From NCBI GenBank assembly GCA_024642525.1, contig JAHEAX010000002.1:124001-188000 (forward strand): 64,000 bases of DNA. Reading direction: 5' to 3'. The stretch's first letter is position 1, and each line of letters starts with the position of its first letter. A model generated the notes under the pieces. The model ran no database searches and was not told where the DNA came from. It worked only from the letters and a program-made list of their open reading frames with translations. Both the position numbers and the translations under genes were made by a program. Shown in pieces: positions 41,895-52,040 of the stretch. Source of the DNA: Erythrobacteraceae bacterium (GTDB lineage Bacteria > Pseudomonadota > Alphaproteobacteria > Sphingomonadales > Sphingomonadaceae).

Positions 41895-43574
41895 TTATCG
41901 GGTCAGCTTTTTGTAAGCCAGACGCGTGGGACGGTCGGCCGCATCGCCAAGGCGGCGGCGCTTGTCTTCTTCGTAAGCTTCGAAGTTGCCTTCGAACCAT
42001 TCGACGTGGCTATCGCCTTCGAATGCCAGGATATGCGTCGCCAGACGGTCAAGGAAGAAGCGGTCATGCGAAATGACAACGGCGCAACCCGCGAAATTCT
42101 CGACCGCATCTTCCAATGCGCGCAGCGTTTCCACGTCGAGATCGTTGGTCGGTTCGTCGAGCAGCAAAACGTTGCCGCCTTCTTTCAGCATCTTGGCCAT
42201 ATGCACGCGGTTGCGTTCACCGCCGGACAATTTGCCGACGACCTTCTGCTGGTCTGCACCCTTGAAGTTGAACGCGCCGACATAGGCACGCGTGCTCATG
42301 TCGTGGCCATTGACCTTCATGTAGTCCAGCTCGTCCGAAATTTCCTGCCAGACGTTCTTTTTCGGGTCGAGATCGTCACGGCTCTGGTCGACATAGCCCA
42401 GATGGACAGTCTCACCGATGGCGATGGTGCCCGAATCAGGTTGTTCCTGACCGGTGATGAGCTTGAACAGGGTCGACTTGCCGGCACCGTTCGGGCCGAT
42501 CACCCCGACAATACCGCCGGGCGGCAGGGTGAAGCTCAAATCTTCAAACAACAGCTTGTCGCCATAGGCCTTGGAGATGTTGTGCGCTTCGATGACCTTG
42601 CTGCCCAGACGTTCAGGCACCTGGATAACGATCTGCGCCTTGCCCGGCTTGCGGTCGCTTTGGGCGTCCTGCAGCTGTTCAAATTTGCGCAGGCGGGCCT
42701 TGGATTTGGTCTGGCGACCCTTGGGTGTCTGACGAATCCATTCCAGTTCTTCTGACAATGCCTTCTGCCGGCCGGAATCCTCGCGGTCTTCCTGCGCCAT
42801 GCGCTTGGCCTTCTTCTCCAGATAGGTCGAGTAATTGCCTTCATACGGATAGTACGAACCGCGATCGAGCTCGAGAATCCATTCCACCACATTGTCGAGG
42901 AAGTAGCGGTCATGGGTGATCATCAGCACCGCACCGGCATATTCCTTGAGGTGGTTTTCCAGCCATTCGACGCTTTCGGCATCAAGGTGGTTGGTCGGTT
43001 CGTCCAGCAGGAGGATCGACGGCTTCTGGATAAGCAGCCGCGTCAGCGCGACGCGGCGCTTTTCACCGCCGGAAAGGTTTTGAACAGGCGCATCGGATGG
43101 TGGGCAGCGCAGGGCTTCCATCGCAATTTCGAGCTGGTTGTCGAGCGTCCAGCCGTCAACCGCGTCGATCTTTTCCTGCAACACGCCCATTTCTTCCATC
43201 AGCGCGTCAAAATCGGTGTCGTCCTGCGGGTCGCCCATTTCGGCGGAAATGGCATTGAACCGGTCAACCATGTCGGCCGTTTCGCGCGCCCCATCCTTGA
43301 CGTTTTCCAGCACGGACTTGTTCTCGTCCAGCTGTGGTTCCTGCGCCAGATAGCCAACTGTAATGTTTTCGCCCGGCCATGCTTCGCCCGTGAAATCGGT
43401 ATCGATTCCGGCCATGATCTTGATCAGGGTGGACTTGCCCGCGCCATTGGGGCCAACGATGCCGATCTTGGCACCTTGGTAAAACTGGATGTTGATATTC
43501 TCCAGCACCGGCTTTTTCGCGCCGGGGAAAGTCTTGGTCATGTTCTTCATGACGTATGCGTATTGAGCGGCCAT
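41895..43574 (-). CDS. ettA: Energy-dependent translational throttle protein EttA
   Basis: ABC-F family protein that binds the ribosomal E site and gates the first elongation step by ADP/ATP ratio. The 559-residue product has two ATP-binding cassettes with Walker A motifs GPNGAGKST (near 39 and 357), signature LSGGE (near 160 and 464), Walker B LLDEPTNHLD and LLDEPTNDLD, and the inter-domain arm with the QTPKGRQTKSKARL segment. The ATG at 43574 (MAAQYAYV) is the EttA N-terminus. It is divergent from the M28 peptidase. Confidence 0.96.
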   Translation of the reverse strand: MAAQYAYVMKNMTKTFPGAKKPVLENINIQFYQGAKIGIVGPNGAGKSTLIKIMAGIDTDFTGEAWPGENITVGYLAQEPQLDENKSVLENVKDGARETADMVDRFNAISAEMGDPQDDTDFDALMEEMGVLQEKIDAVDGWTLDNQLEIAMEALRCPPSDAPVQNLSGGEKRRVALTRLLIQKPSILLLDEPTNHLDAESVEWLENHLKEYAGAVLMITHDRYFLDNVVEWILELDRGSYYPYEGNYSTYLEKKAKRMAQEDREDSGRQKALSEELEWIRQTPKGRQTKSKARLRKFEQLQDAQSDRKPGKAQIVIQVPERLGSKVIEAHNISKAYGDKLLFEDLSFTLPPGGIVGVIGPNGAGKSTLFKLITGQEQPDSGTIAIGETVHLGYVDQSRDDLDPKKNVWQEISDELDYMKVNGHDMSTRAYVGAFNFKGADQQKVVGKLSGGERNRVHMAKMLKEGGNVLLLDEPTNDLDVETLRALEDAVENFAGCAVVISHDRFFLDRLATHILAFEGDSHVEWFEGNFEAYEEDKRRRLGDAADRPTRLAYKKLTR

Positions 43575-43703
43575 TGCCCGTCCTTCGGATGCGTATCTGA
43601 TGATGATTTCGGAACTGTCGTCCGCGATTTGAGTGTCAAATAGGGTGTCATGCCGTGCGGGGCAAGCTGGACTTGGAATGAAACCGCCGATAGCAAGCCC
43701 GCC

Positions 43704-45083
43704 ATGCACAAATATGCCTCTGCGCTGGTCGCGCTCTCGCTCTCGGTTTCAACAACTGCTGTCATGGCGCAATCGGCAAATCATGCCGATATCGCGTTGA
43801 AAACCGATACAATTGCCTGGGATTTCGTCGAAGGCATCACCACCGAAGTCGGGCCGCGTCAGGCCGGGACGGAGGCAGAGGCGCGGGGGCGCGCATGGGC
43901 CATGCGCTGGCTGGGCGCGAACGGCTTTGCCAATGTCGCTGACGAACCATTCACGATGGATACCTGGGTGCGCGGTACGGAAACCGCAGAGATCGTTTCG
44001 CCTTTCCCTCAGCCCTTCCACATCACTGCTCTTGGCAGCAGCGCCGCTACGCCTGCAGGCGGGATCACCGCCGAAGTTGTTGAATTCAGGACTGTCGATG
44101 ATCTGCGTGCTGCGCCTGAAGGATCACTCAAGGGCAAGATCGCCTATATCAGCCATTCCATGACGCAGACGCAGAACGGTTCGCAATATGGCTTTGCCGG
44201 CCCTGCACGCTGGGTGGGTGCCAGCCTTGCCGCCAGCAAGGGCGCTGTCGCCAGCGTAATCAAATCCGTTGGCACGGATATGCACCGCAACCCTCATACA
44301 GGCGGGACGACTTTTGCCGAGGGCGTATCGCCAATTCCCGCAGGGGCAATTTCCCTGCCCGATGCCGCTAACCTTGAACGCATGTTCGATCGCGCAAATG
44401 GTGCTCCGGTGAAGATGAAGCTGACCCTGACCCCGCGTAATCTGGGCCAGACCCGTTCGGGCAATGTGGTGGGCGAAATCGTCGGCCGCGACCCTTCATT
44501 GCCGCCTGTCCTGCTGGCTTGCCACATTGACAGTTGGGACCTGGGAACGGGCGCGATGGATGATGGCGCAGGTTGTGCGATCATTTCTGCCGCCGCACGC
44601 CATGCTTCAATGGCCAGCCAGCCGCTGCGCACCATTCGTGTGTTGTTTGCAGGTGCTGAAGAAACCGGCCTGTGGGGCAGCAAGGCCTATGCCGCAGCCC
44701 ATGCGAATGAAAAGATCGGTGTCGGTCTGGAAAGCGATTTCGGGGCTGACCGTATCTGGCAGATCGAAACCAACTTTGCAGGCAGCAACCCGGCACTGGT
44801 GAAGAAGCTGGCAGCCGCGGTCGCCCGTTTCGGAGTGGCAAGTTCAACCGCAATTGCCACTGGCGGTGCCGACATCAACATCAGCCGCGAACAGGGCGGG
44901 GCGATCATCGACCTGCAGCAGGACGGCACCCGCTATTTCGACCTGCATCACACGCCGGATGATACGCTGGACAAGATTGACCCTGTGCAACTGCGCCAGA
45001 ATGTCGCTGTGTGGACCGCGGTAGTGCAAGTGCTGGCCAATGAACCTGCCCCCATCATGGGCACGCCTCAGCCAGCACCATGA
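43704..45083 (+). CDS. Exported M28-family metallopeptidase
   Basis: A 459-residue zinc aminopeptidase-like enzyme with a signal peptide ending near TTAVMAQS (residue 23). A PA insert domain occupies about 120-240. The catalytic zinc residues are in LACHIDSWDLGTGAMDDGAG (near 273-292; H and D ligands), FAGAEETGLWGS (near 318) and the C-terminal LHHTPDDTLDK. It acts outside the cytoplasm on peptides of unknown identity. The first 18 codons of the longer open frame are skipped. The stop overlaps DUF421 by four bases. Confidence 0.92.
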   Translation: MHKYASALVALSLSVSTTAVMAQSANHADIALKTDTIAWDFVEGITTEVGPRQAGTEAEARGRAWAMRWLGANGFANVADEPFTMDTWVRGTETAEIVSPFPQPFHITALGSSAATPAGGITAEVVEFRTVDDLRAAPEGSLKGKIAYISHSMTQTQNGSQYGFAGPARWVGASLAASKGAVASVIKSVGTDMHRNPHTGGTTFAEGVSPIPAGAISLPDAANLERMFDRANGAPVKMKLTLTPRNLGQTRSGNVVGEIVGRDPSLPPVLLACHIDSWDLGTGAMDDGAGCAIISAAARHASMASQPLRTIRVLFAGAEETGLWGSKAYAAAHANEKIGVGLESDFGADRIWQIETNFAGSNPALVKKLAAAVARFGVASSTAIATGGADINISREQGGAIIDLQQDGTRYFDLHHTPDDTLDKIDPVQLRQNVAVWTAVVQVLANEPAPIMGTPQPAP

Positions 45084-45598
45084 TTTTCAGCGCTGTTGCA
45101 GCAGATGTGACTGCGCGCGGGATTTTGCTTTCGTGCGCCGCGCTGGTGTGGGTCATCGTGTTGGTGCGGATTGTGGGACTGCGGTCACTTTCCAAGATGA
45201 CACCGTTCGATTTTGTGATGACCGTTGCGCTGGGTTCTCTGGTCGCCGCCGCTTCCCAGGCCGATGACTGGGTGAAGTTCAGCCAGCCATTGGTTGCCAT
45301 GGCCGGACTGTTCGCCATCCAGTGGCTGGCAGCACGGCTGCGAAAAAGCGCGAGCGGTTTTGAAGGGCTGGTGCAGAACCAGCCGCTGTTGCTGATGCGC
45401 AATGGCAAGATCCTACACGAAGCGCTGAGGCAATCGCGGGTGACTGAAACGGACCTGATTGCCAAGCTGCGCGAAGCCAATGTGCTGGATTTCAGCGAAG
45501 TGAGGGCAGTGGTGCTGGAAGCGACAGGGGATGTTTCTGTCCTGCATGGCGAGAAGTTGAATGACCAACTGATTGAAGGCGTCAGAACTGCCAGTTAG
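45080..45598 (+). CDS. DUF421 (YetF-like) membrane protein
   Basis: A 172-residue inner-membrane protein with three helices (about 8-28, 45-62 and 70-86) and a cytoplasmic C-terminal domain (100-170), the layout of the YetF/YrbG DUF421 family, of unknown biochemical function. It has the family LGSLVAAA segment and a GLVQNQPLLLMRNGKIL stretch. It overlaps the M28 gene by ATGA. Its last 20 residues are followed by a terminator. Confidence 0.88.
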   Translation: MIFSAVAADVTARGILLSCAALVWVIVLVRIVGLRSLSKMTPFDFVMTVALGSLVAAASQADDWVKFSQPLVAMAGLFAIQWLAARLRKSASGFEGLVQNQPLLLMRNGKILHEALRQSRVTETDLIAKLREANVLDFSEVRAVVLEATGDVSVLHGEKLNDQLIEGVRTAS

Positions 45599-45641
45599 GC
45601 ATTTGGGGCGGCGTGGGCCATCCGATGCCCAAACCATATAG

Positions 45642-45673
45642 AAAGGCCGGCAGATCGCTCTGCCGGCCTTTTT
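45642..45673. terminator. Rho-independent terminator, probably bidirectional
   Basis: Stem AAAGGCCGGCAGA / TCTGCCGGCCTTT, loop TCGC. It lies between DUF421 (ending 45598, plus) and the TonB-receptor stop (45697, minus), with TTTTT on the plus strand. Confidence 0.92.
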
Positions 45674-45696
45674 GACGTCTTTTCTAATCGATCAGA

Positions 45697-48645
45697 TCAA
45701 TATTTCACTTTCAGGCCGAGCGAAAAGTTCCGTCCGATAGCGTTGCCGATATAGGGGTTGTAGCCCAGCGGCAGATAAGCCTGGGAAGGTGCTCGGTCGA
45801 AAATATTGCGCACTGCGGCAGTCAGGTTCACGTCTGCGAAGGTAACCGGCAGGGTATAGTTCGCAACCAGATCCTGCTGTACGTAGGAACCGCTGTTTAC
45901 GCCGTAATTGCTGCTGCCACCTGCGAATACGAAGCAGGGGTCCCTGTTTTCGCAACGTTCGTCAAACACGCTCGAGATATAGTTGACTGAATAGCGCAGG
46001 TTAAGCCCGCCAGTATTCAGGTTCACATATCCGTTGGCGCGCCATTCCGGCAGAGTGCCAGGGTCGCGGGCATAGTTGCCAAAGCCCACTGCATCGAAAC
46101 CTGGCGTTACCAGCACGCCGTTCACGATGAAGTCGGAGATCTTGTAATTCATGTTGTAGGTTGCGTTACCGCCAACGGAAATTACGCCAAATCCAGCCTC
46201 GATGTCATAGTTCAGCGCCAGATCGATGCCGCTGACCTTGACCTTCGGCCCGTTGACGAAGTCCGTGCGGACACGGGCAATGTCGAGGCCAAGCGTGGTC
46301 CCCTGAATACACTGGTTTCCGGTAAAGGTTATCAGACCTGCCAGGGGGCTGGCGCAATTGACTGCGACACCGCCACTTGTCTGACCATTGGCAACAAGGC
46401 TGGCGATTGCATCGGCAGGCGTTGTCGTGATCTGGTCATCGAAGTTGTAGGTCCAGTAGTCTGCGCTGAAGGTAAGCCCACCGGTGTTTACAACAAAGCC
46501 GATGTTATAAGTCAGGGCAGTTTCCGGCTTGAGAGCAGGATTACCAAACACGTCGACTGACTTGTAGTTGCCGCCCGTCGCGGTGAGGCCTTGCAGCGTC
46601 GTAACGCCGTTCGGGCTCACGTTGCTCGCCAACGGCCCACGGAAGGTTGTGCCGATGGAACCGCGAAGGGTGAGGAAGTCGGTCGCTTCGAAACGGAAGG
46701 AACCCTTCGGATTGATCGTCGATCCAATGGGGCTTCCGTAGTCTTCATAGCGGACGGCAGCAGAAACCTCGAGAGTGTCGAGAACTGGCAGCTGAACTTC
46801 CGCAAAGACTGCGTAGACTTCCTGCGAAAGACTGGATGGCCGCGTGCCGCCCAAGAAGATGAAGGGGCCAACGCCATCGGTGACAGTCCCGATACAGCTC
46901 CGGTCGCCTTCCTTGAAGCACGGATTGATGTCGAGATTAGAGGTATCGCTTAACGGACGACTGATGAAGTTGTTTTTCCGGAACTGTCCACCGATTGCGA
47001 ATGCCACTTCGCCCCCGGGCAGCTCGAAGCCGGTTCCGCCGGAAATCACAGCATCGATGACGAATTGTTCTTCGCGCTGGAATGTACCGTTTGGAATCTG
47101 GATAAAGCTGATCAGATCGCTCTTGTTTTCGTTCCCGGGTACGTAAAACGGATTGGCAATCCCGAGGGTGGGATTTTCTGGTCCGGCATTTACGAACGGG
47201 TTGAAATATTGACATCCATTGGCGCCAGGCGTTGTGCCGGTGCAGTTCGGCCCACCAAGGCCGTTCAGCGCATTTTGCAGGCGGGAGCCAACAATGCCGG
47301 GCGCATATGCGTCACGAGAAGAACGCCAGTAAGTGCCATCGATATTAGCGACCAGATTTGAACCGATGTCGAACTCGAGGCCCGTGTTTACGCGCCATGC
47401 ACTGTTTTTCGCAAGGCCCGTACCCGCGCCGCGTCCTGGGTCATTGGGGTTGCCCAGGAAGCCGAAGGGGCGGTAGTAAACATTTGTTACCGCTACGATT
47501 GTGCCGTTGGCGCCGCCTGATTGCGGCAGCCCGACCTGGTTAAGGAAGGCAGGCAGACCCGGGTTGGTGGGCGATGTCGAGAAAGCGCTGACAAAGCCCG
47601 AACCCTTGGGGCCCTGCGTGGGCGGGAAGGCCGGTGAATAATTGAGGCTTTCAAGATCCGTCTTGGCAAAAAGCCCGCTGGCGTGCCAACGGACCGTATC
47701 ACTCAGGTCCGCGGTTGCCTGCGCATAGACCTGGTAGCGGTCTTCTTCTTCAGTGATGTTGTCGAAGGGGATATAAGTGAAGCGGCACACAGGGCTGGTC
47801 ACGAAACCGCCCAGTTCGGTGCAGCCGACGTCCGGCCGGAGCTGGGTATTGAGCCCGGTTGCGCCCAAATATGTCACCGCAAAAAGCCCCGGCGTTGCAA
47901 GCGCGGAATAGCCAGAGGCATTTTCGGTATAGGCTTGCTGCGTATAGCTGCGCGCGGTGGTGGCCAGTTCCGAACGGTGCTGCCAGCCGGCACCGACCAG
48001 CACGTTCAGATCGCCGAAATTGGCACCTGCAATTGCGCTGACATTGTAATTGCCATCCGACCCATCAATGAAGGTCCAGTCACCGCTGACTTCCACTCCG
48101 GTGAAATTGGTCTTGGTGATAAAGTTTGCCACACCGGCAATCGCATCAGAACCATAGGTCGCAGCAGCGCCATCCTTCAGGATTTCGACGCGTTCCAACG
48201 CGAACAGCGGGATGAGGTTGGTATCTGCAAAACCGTCACCCGGTGCCTGTATCGTGCGCTTGCCATTCAGCAGCACCAGCGTGCGGGTAAAACCAAGGCC
48301 GCGAAGGTTGATGGAGCCGTTGCCCTGGAAGCCCTGGGATGTCGTGGCGAACTGGTTTGTATCGCCAAGCACCGAGCCGACAGATGGCAGTTCCTTGATG
48401 AAATCGAGTGGAGAATTGATACCCTTCAGCGTCAATTCTTCTGATGAAACAACGTCAACGGGTAAGGCGGCATCTTCGGGGGTGCCACGAATGAGACTGC
48501 CAGTAACGACGATTTCGCGCGCCGCGATCGCTTCCTGGTCATCGCCTGTATCCGGGGTCGCTTGTGCAGAAGCTGCTGTGGCTCCAAGCAGTCCGGTCGT
48601 AAGTGCAAAAAACGCGCACGTGTGGCGTAAAATCGACTTGTTCAT
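45697..48645 (-). CDS. TonB-dependent outer-membrane receptor
   Basis: A 982-residue TonB-dependent receptor. The signal peptide ends near ASAQA (residue 28), a TonB-box-like EIVVTG follows near 45, the plug domain spans about 50-170 and includes LNGKR and DGAAATYGSDAIAGVANFIT, and the 22-strand barrel runs to the C-terminal aromatic Y in GLKVKY. Start ATG 48645 follows GGGGAGG. Sphingomonads carry many such receptors for oligosaccharides, aromatics, metals or peptides; the ligand cannot be assigned here, as no transport or catabolic genes are adjacent. Confidence 0.94.
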   Translation of the reverse strand: MNKSILRHTCAFFALTTGLLGATAASAQATPDTGDDQEAIAAREIVVTGSLIRGTPEDAALPVDVVSSEELTLKGINSPLDFIKELPSVGSVLGDTNQFATTSQGFQGNGSINLRGLGFTRTLVLLNGKRTIQAPGDGFADTNLIPLFALERVEILKDGAAATYGSDAIAGVANFITKTNFTGVEVSGDWTFIDGSDGNYNVSAIAGANFGDLNVLVGAGWQHRSELATTARSYTQQAYTENASGYSALATPGLFAVTYLGATGLNTQLRPDVGCTELGGFVTSPVCRFTYIPFDNITEEEDRYQVYAQATADLSDTVRWHASGLFAKTDLESLNYSPAFPPTQGPKGSGFVSAFSTSPTNPGLPAFLNQVGLPQSGGANGTIVAVTNVYYRPFGFLGNPNDPGRGAGTGLAKNSAWRVNTGLEFDIGSNLVANIDGTYWRSSRDAYAPGIVGSRLQNALNGLGGPNCTGTTPGANGCQYFNPFVNAGPENPTLGIANPFYVPGNENKSDLISFIQIPNGTFQREEQFVIDAVISGGTGFELPGGEVAFAIGGQFRKNNFISRPLSDTSNLDINPCFKEGDRSCIGTVTDGVGPFIFLGGTRPSSLSQEVYAVFAEVQLPVLDTLEVSAAVRYEDYGSPIGSTINPKGSFRFEATDFLTLRGSIGTTFRGPLASNVSPNGVTTLQGLTATGGNYKSVDVFGNPALKPETALTYNIGFVVNTGGLTFSADYWTYNFDDQITTTPADAIASLVANGQTSGGVAVNCASPLAGLITFTGNQCIQGTTLGLDIARVRTDFVNGPKVKVSGIDLALNYDIEAGFGVISVGGNATYNMNYKISDFIVNGVLVTPGFDAVGFGNYARDPGTLPEWRANGYVNLNTGGLNLRYSVNYISSVFDERCENRDPCFVFAGGSSNYGVNSGSYVQQDLVANYTLPVTFADVNLTAAVRNIFDRAPSQAYLPLGYNPYIGNAIGRNFSLGLKVKY

Positions 48646-48882
48646 AACATGCCTCCCCAAGCGAAACGGTGCTTATTGGTCCATTTTTGGATGCCCGTTT
48701 GGGTGAATTCAACGCTGAGACGCCTGTCATGTCAAGGCATAAGGCAGCGGCAGCCGGTGAAGGCAGCGCTCCACCTAACTGGGCGAGACAGTTGAAATTG
48801 GGGGCGAACAGGTCTGCGCGGCAGCGCGCTTGCCCTGGTCAGATCGTCCCGCCCCAAGGGCGAGGACTAGGTAAAAACTCGA

Positions 48883-48962
<80 letters not shown>

Positions 48963-49014
48963 ACACTTTTCTCGAGCTTCAGGCAATCTTGCCAGAAAGA
49001 CTGGCTAGAAACCC

Positions 49015-49091
49015 TGGTGGGCCCGGAGGGACTCGAACCCCCGACCTAGCCGTTATGAGCGGCCAGCTCTAACCAACTGAGCTACAGGCCC
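49015..49091 (-). tRNA. tRNA-Ile2 (anticodon CAT, lysidine-type)
   Basis: A 77-base cloverleaf on the minus strand with acceptor GGGCCTG/CGGGCCC, anticodon loop CTCATAA and encoded CCA. A CAT anticodon could be Met, but the C4:G69 and C5:G68 pairs and A37-A38 match the TilS determinants for the lysidine-modified isoleucine tRNA that reads AUA. It is 52 bases from the tRNA-Pro gene. Confidence 0.85.
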
Positions 49092-49198
49092 CCGAAAGGA
49101 CATACCCGATGCCGATCAGCGGGGCCGCGACTAGCTTGGCTTGAGGCAGGTGGCAAGCGCCAAGATGCAGCAAATCCGACATTAGGCAAAAAAGCCGG

Positions 49199-50197
49199 TC
49201 AATTTTCTACAGATTTGATGATTTCACCCACTGTTGTGGGCCTAACTCCACGTTTTTGAAGGTAAGCGTAAATTTTGCGCCACCAGTCATACAGTCGGTC
49301 CAGATCATCTTCCGTGCGCACATAGGGCGTATTGCCCGGCTCCAGCGAAGGGCTGTGGAACGACAGCACCAGCAGCGGCAATCCGTCATCCAGCGCGATA
49401 TCTATGCCGCGCAAGGCTTCTTCGGCCGACACGCCTTCGGGGGTGAGGGGGATTCGTTCCAGCAAGGCCAGGCGGGAAAGGATGCCTAGCGCAAGCGGGT
49501 GACGGCGAAGCAACGGATAGAGCAAGTCCCCCTGCTTGCGCAGCATGCCCCAGAATACCGTCGTCAGCGGAAGTTCCAGCACGCCGCGCGGTTCATCCAG
49601 CCAATATGGCACAAGGGGGTGATGACTGAAATCCGGCCCGTGACCGTCACGATAATCAAACTTGCTGCGCACGGAACTGTCGATCGCAATACCTGCATCG
49701 CGTAATATTTCTGCGGAATTCGGACCCAGCCCATAACGGCCCGCCCGATAAATCATGGGTGCAGTGCCGAAGTTCTCCTCGATCACATCGCGCAACCGGT
49801 TGAATTTCTCTCTCTCCAGTTCTTGCGGCAGATTGCCTGCATAGGAATTGTGTGGATTGATTTCCTCGTCATGCGGCGGATTGACCCAGGGGTGCAACTG
49901 GATGCCGATTTCGGCCTTGCCGGATTTCAGCGCTGCACCCAGCACTTCGATGGCCAGCGGAGAGGTGGCGACGGGCCAGTCGACCAGATAGACGGGCGTT
50001 ACGCCAATCCCTTCGCAAAACTGCTGGAATTTCCCGAGTCTTGAAACATGGTCAAGCCCATGGCCGGTTTGCCGGAAGGGGCCGGACCAGTCGAATTCTT
50101 CTTCGGTGTCCACCGTCAGGAGAGATCGCTGGCCGAAACCGGAAATGAAGCGCGCCGCACGACCTTCACGCGCCGGATCGCCGAATGGCCGGTTCAT
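49199..50197 (-). CDS. WalW-type polysaccharide deacetylase family protein
   Basis: A 332-residue CE4/NodB-like protein of the WalW subgroup. It carries metal-binding residues in LTVDTEEEFDW (D near 29), GIQLHPWVNPP (H near 102) and VLSFHSPSLEPG (H near 282), plus the RAGRYGLG segment near 150. The enzyme may deacetylate an N-acetyl sugar of the envelope; the target is inferred. The ATG at 50197 follows GGGAGG; an upstream ATG at 50215 is less likely. It lies 43 bases after the histidine-kinase gene on the same strand, so the pair is probably one operon. Confidence 0.85.
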   Translation of the reverse strand: MNRPFGDPAREGRAARFISGFGQRSLLTVDTEEEFDWSGPFRQTGHGLDHVSRLGKFQQFCEGIGVTPVYLVDWPVATSPLAIEVLGAALKSGKAEIGIQLHPWVNPPHDEEINPHNSYAGNLPQELEREKFNRLRDVIEENFGTAPMIYRAGRYGLGPNSAEILRDAGIAIDSSVRSKFDYRDGHGPDFSHHPLVPYWLDEPRGVLELPLTTVFWGMLRKQGDLLYPLLRRHPLALGILSRLALLERIPLTPEGVSAEEALRGIDIALDDGLPLLVLSFHSPSLEPGNTPYVRTEDDLDRLYDWWRKIYAYLQKRGVRPTTVGEIIKSVEN

Positions 50198-50240
50198 GGT
50201 GACTTTGCCTCCCATCTTCCGGCTTGCCGCGCAGAAATTG

Positions 50241-52040
50241 CTAGCCCCCGGCAGGCCTGTCCTTCGGGCCCGATACGTTCATCTCGCTAGGATTCGCCTC
50301 GGCGCTGGTCAAGAGCGGCAGGCTCAGCACAAGCCAGCCATCGACGGGTTTCAGATCGCCGCCGGCGGCCCGTGCTTCTGCACGCGCCAGTCGCAAGGCG
50401 AAACCAGTACCGAACATTCCGGCGCTCAGCGCGCCATTGGCGGGCCGCGCGCTTGCCGCGAAGACATCATCCAGCCCCGCCAGCGCCGATGGCAATTCGC
50501 AGCGCAGGACTGCCTTGCCAGCATCCTGCTGCAGGCTGATCTGAACGGTTTCACCTGCTCCAACCGCGCTGGCCAAAGTCGCCATCAAACGCCAGCCGAG
50601 CGCGTCACATTCACCCTGTGCAAGCGGAACTGTGCAATCACTGGCACCGATACTGACTGCGAACGATGCATCGCGCGGGCGCATGACATATTGCAGCTGG
50701 GAAATTGTCCGCTCGATCATACCGCGCAAGGCCGATGCGCCTTCTTCCAGCTCCATCGCGCCGCTTTCCAGCCGGGCAAGGCGGTCGAGCTCGTCAAACC
50801 CGGCTAGTATTCGCGCGCTATCGCCAGCAATTGTGGCGGCAAGGGCGCGGTATTCATGCGGTGTCGGGCCAAACAGCTGCTGCTGGATGATCTCGGAAAA
50901 ACCCTGAATGGCATTCACCGGCGTTCGCAATTCGTGCAGTAGCTGGCGGATGCGGTCTGCCTCGCTGTCAGTCTTTTTGGTCGTAGCACCCTTGGGCATG
51001 GCGGCGGGGCGACGGAATTTGCCAGCATAGCCGTAAAAACGACCGTCAGGTCGGGTGAAGCGCGGCGCTGCGTCGACAATCCATTCGCCCGTAATCAGCG
51101 GCGCACCATCGAGCGCAACAGCGAGAGCCACGAGCGGCTGATGGCGTGCCATAACCTGGGCTGGAATAGCCCCTTCATCGGTCAGGCGCTTGCCCACCAC
51201 CATTGGCGCAACAGACAGTTCTGCCCAGTCGATCTTGCCTTCAGAATCGCAAGTGAAGCCAAATCCGGCGAGTTTCGGCTGGATCTGTTCTGCCTGCCTG
51301 TCGTTAAGCGGGAGGCGCGGCGCGTCAGCAGTTGCAGGCGTGCCGATACGGGCCTGCCGAAACGCTTCGATGCGTTTGACCAATGCGCCGATTTCGCTGT
51401 CTTCCGCCTCGGATAGTTCAAGATCGGCAATGTCTGGAGTGGTCGTTTCGACGATCGGTCTTGCAACAGGCGCGGCATCATTCGCCGCGACCGGCGTCGG
51501 TATCATCTTGTCCGGTGCGGAGGGTGCCTGATCTGGGCGGCGCGGGGCAGGGCGCGTCGGCACGTCTGCTGCCTCGGGGAAATATTCTGCGCTCACGTCA
51601 GGCAATGGCAGCCCGCGATCATGGATGCCCAGCTTCTCCAGCAGCCGCGTCGCGCCTTCGGGCATGTCGCGACGTAAACGCAGGAAGCCGCGCGCGCGGA
51701 TCGGCAGCCGCGGAATGAGGGCCTGCCATTCCGAATCGGCAAGATCGGCGCGTGCCAGTGCTGCTGCTGCGACCTGCGGTTCATCTTCCGCCAGATGCGC
51801 AGCCAGCTCGGCATTGCGAAAACGCATCCCCGGGTCGCGGATCATCGCGGCGCGGTCATCGGCAGGGATCTGTTCGCCCAACGCGCCCAGCCGGAGCCAT
51901 GCAGAGGCCATGAGGTTGGAATCGCGCGTGCCGGACCTGCTGCCCAGAAGATCGAGCAGCTGCCTGAACTGCGTTCGCGCCGCACGCTCGCCAGCAGCGC
52001 GGTGGCGCAGCACAGTGGCAAGGCGGTCATCGAAATGCAT
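50241..52040 (-). CDS. Sensor histidine kinase-like protein with atypical ATPase domain
   Basis: A 599-residue protein without membrane helices. Residues 1-145 are an all-helical repeat-like domain, 150-240 is a Pro/Ala-rich linker, about 250-345 is a sensor-like region, and 362-430 is a HisKA domain with H369 in LLHELRTPVNAIQG. The C-terminal ATPase region keeps the G2-type GTGFALRLARAEARAAGG but lacks the N-box Asn (it reads LMATLASAVG) and a clear DxGxG. It may be a degraded or non-catalytic kinase, or use unusual chemistry. It precedes the WalW-type gene. Confidence 0.85.
   Translation of the reverse strand: MHFDDRLATVLRHRAAGERAARTQFRQLLDLLGSRSGTRDSNLMASAWLRLGALGEQIPADDRAAMIRDPGMRFRNAELAAHLAEDEPQVAAAALARADLADSEWQALIPRLPIRARGFLRLRRDMPEGATRLLEKLGIHDRGLPLPDVSAEYFPEAADVPTRPAPRRPDQAPSAPDKMIPTPVAANDAAPVARPIVETTTPDIADLELSEAEDSEIGALVKRIEAFRQARIGTPATADAPRLPLNDRQAEQIQPKLAGFGFTCDSEGKIDWAELSVAPMVVGKRLTDEGAIPAQVMARHQPLVALAVALDGAPLITGEWIVDAAPRFTRPDGRFYGYAGKFRRPAAMPKGATTKKTDSEADRIRQLLHELRTPVNAIQGFSEIIQQQLFGPTPHEYRALAATIAGDSARILAGFDELDRLARLESGAMELEEGASALRGMIERTISQLQYVMRPRDASFAVSIGASDCTVPLAQGECDALGWRLMATLASAVGAGETVQISLQQDAGKAVLRCELPSALAGLDDVFAASARPANGALSAGMFGTGFALRLARAEARAAGGDLKPVDGWLVLSLPLLTSAEANPSEMNVSGPKDRPAGG

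Noticed and set aside
47683-48444. 253-residue plus-strand open frame inside the TonB-receptor gene
   Set aside because: Shadow of the receptor coding sequence; no ribosome site or domain.
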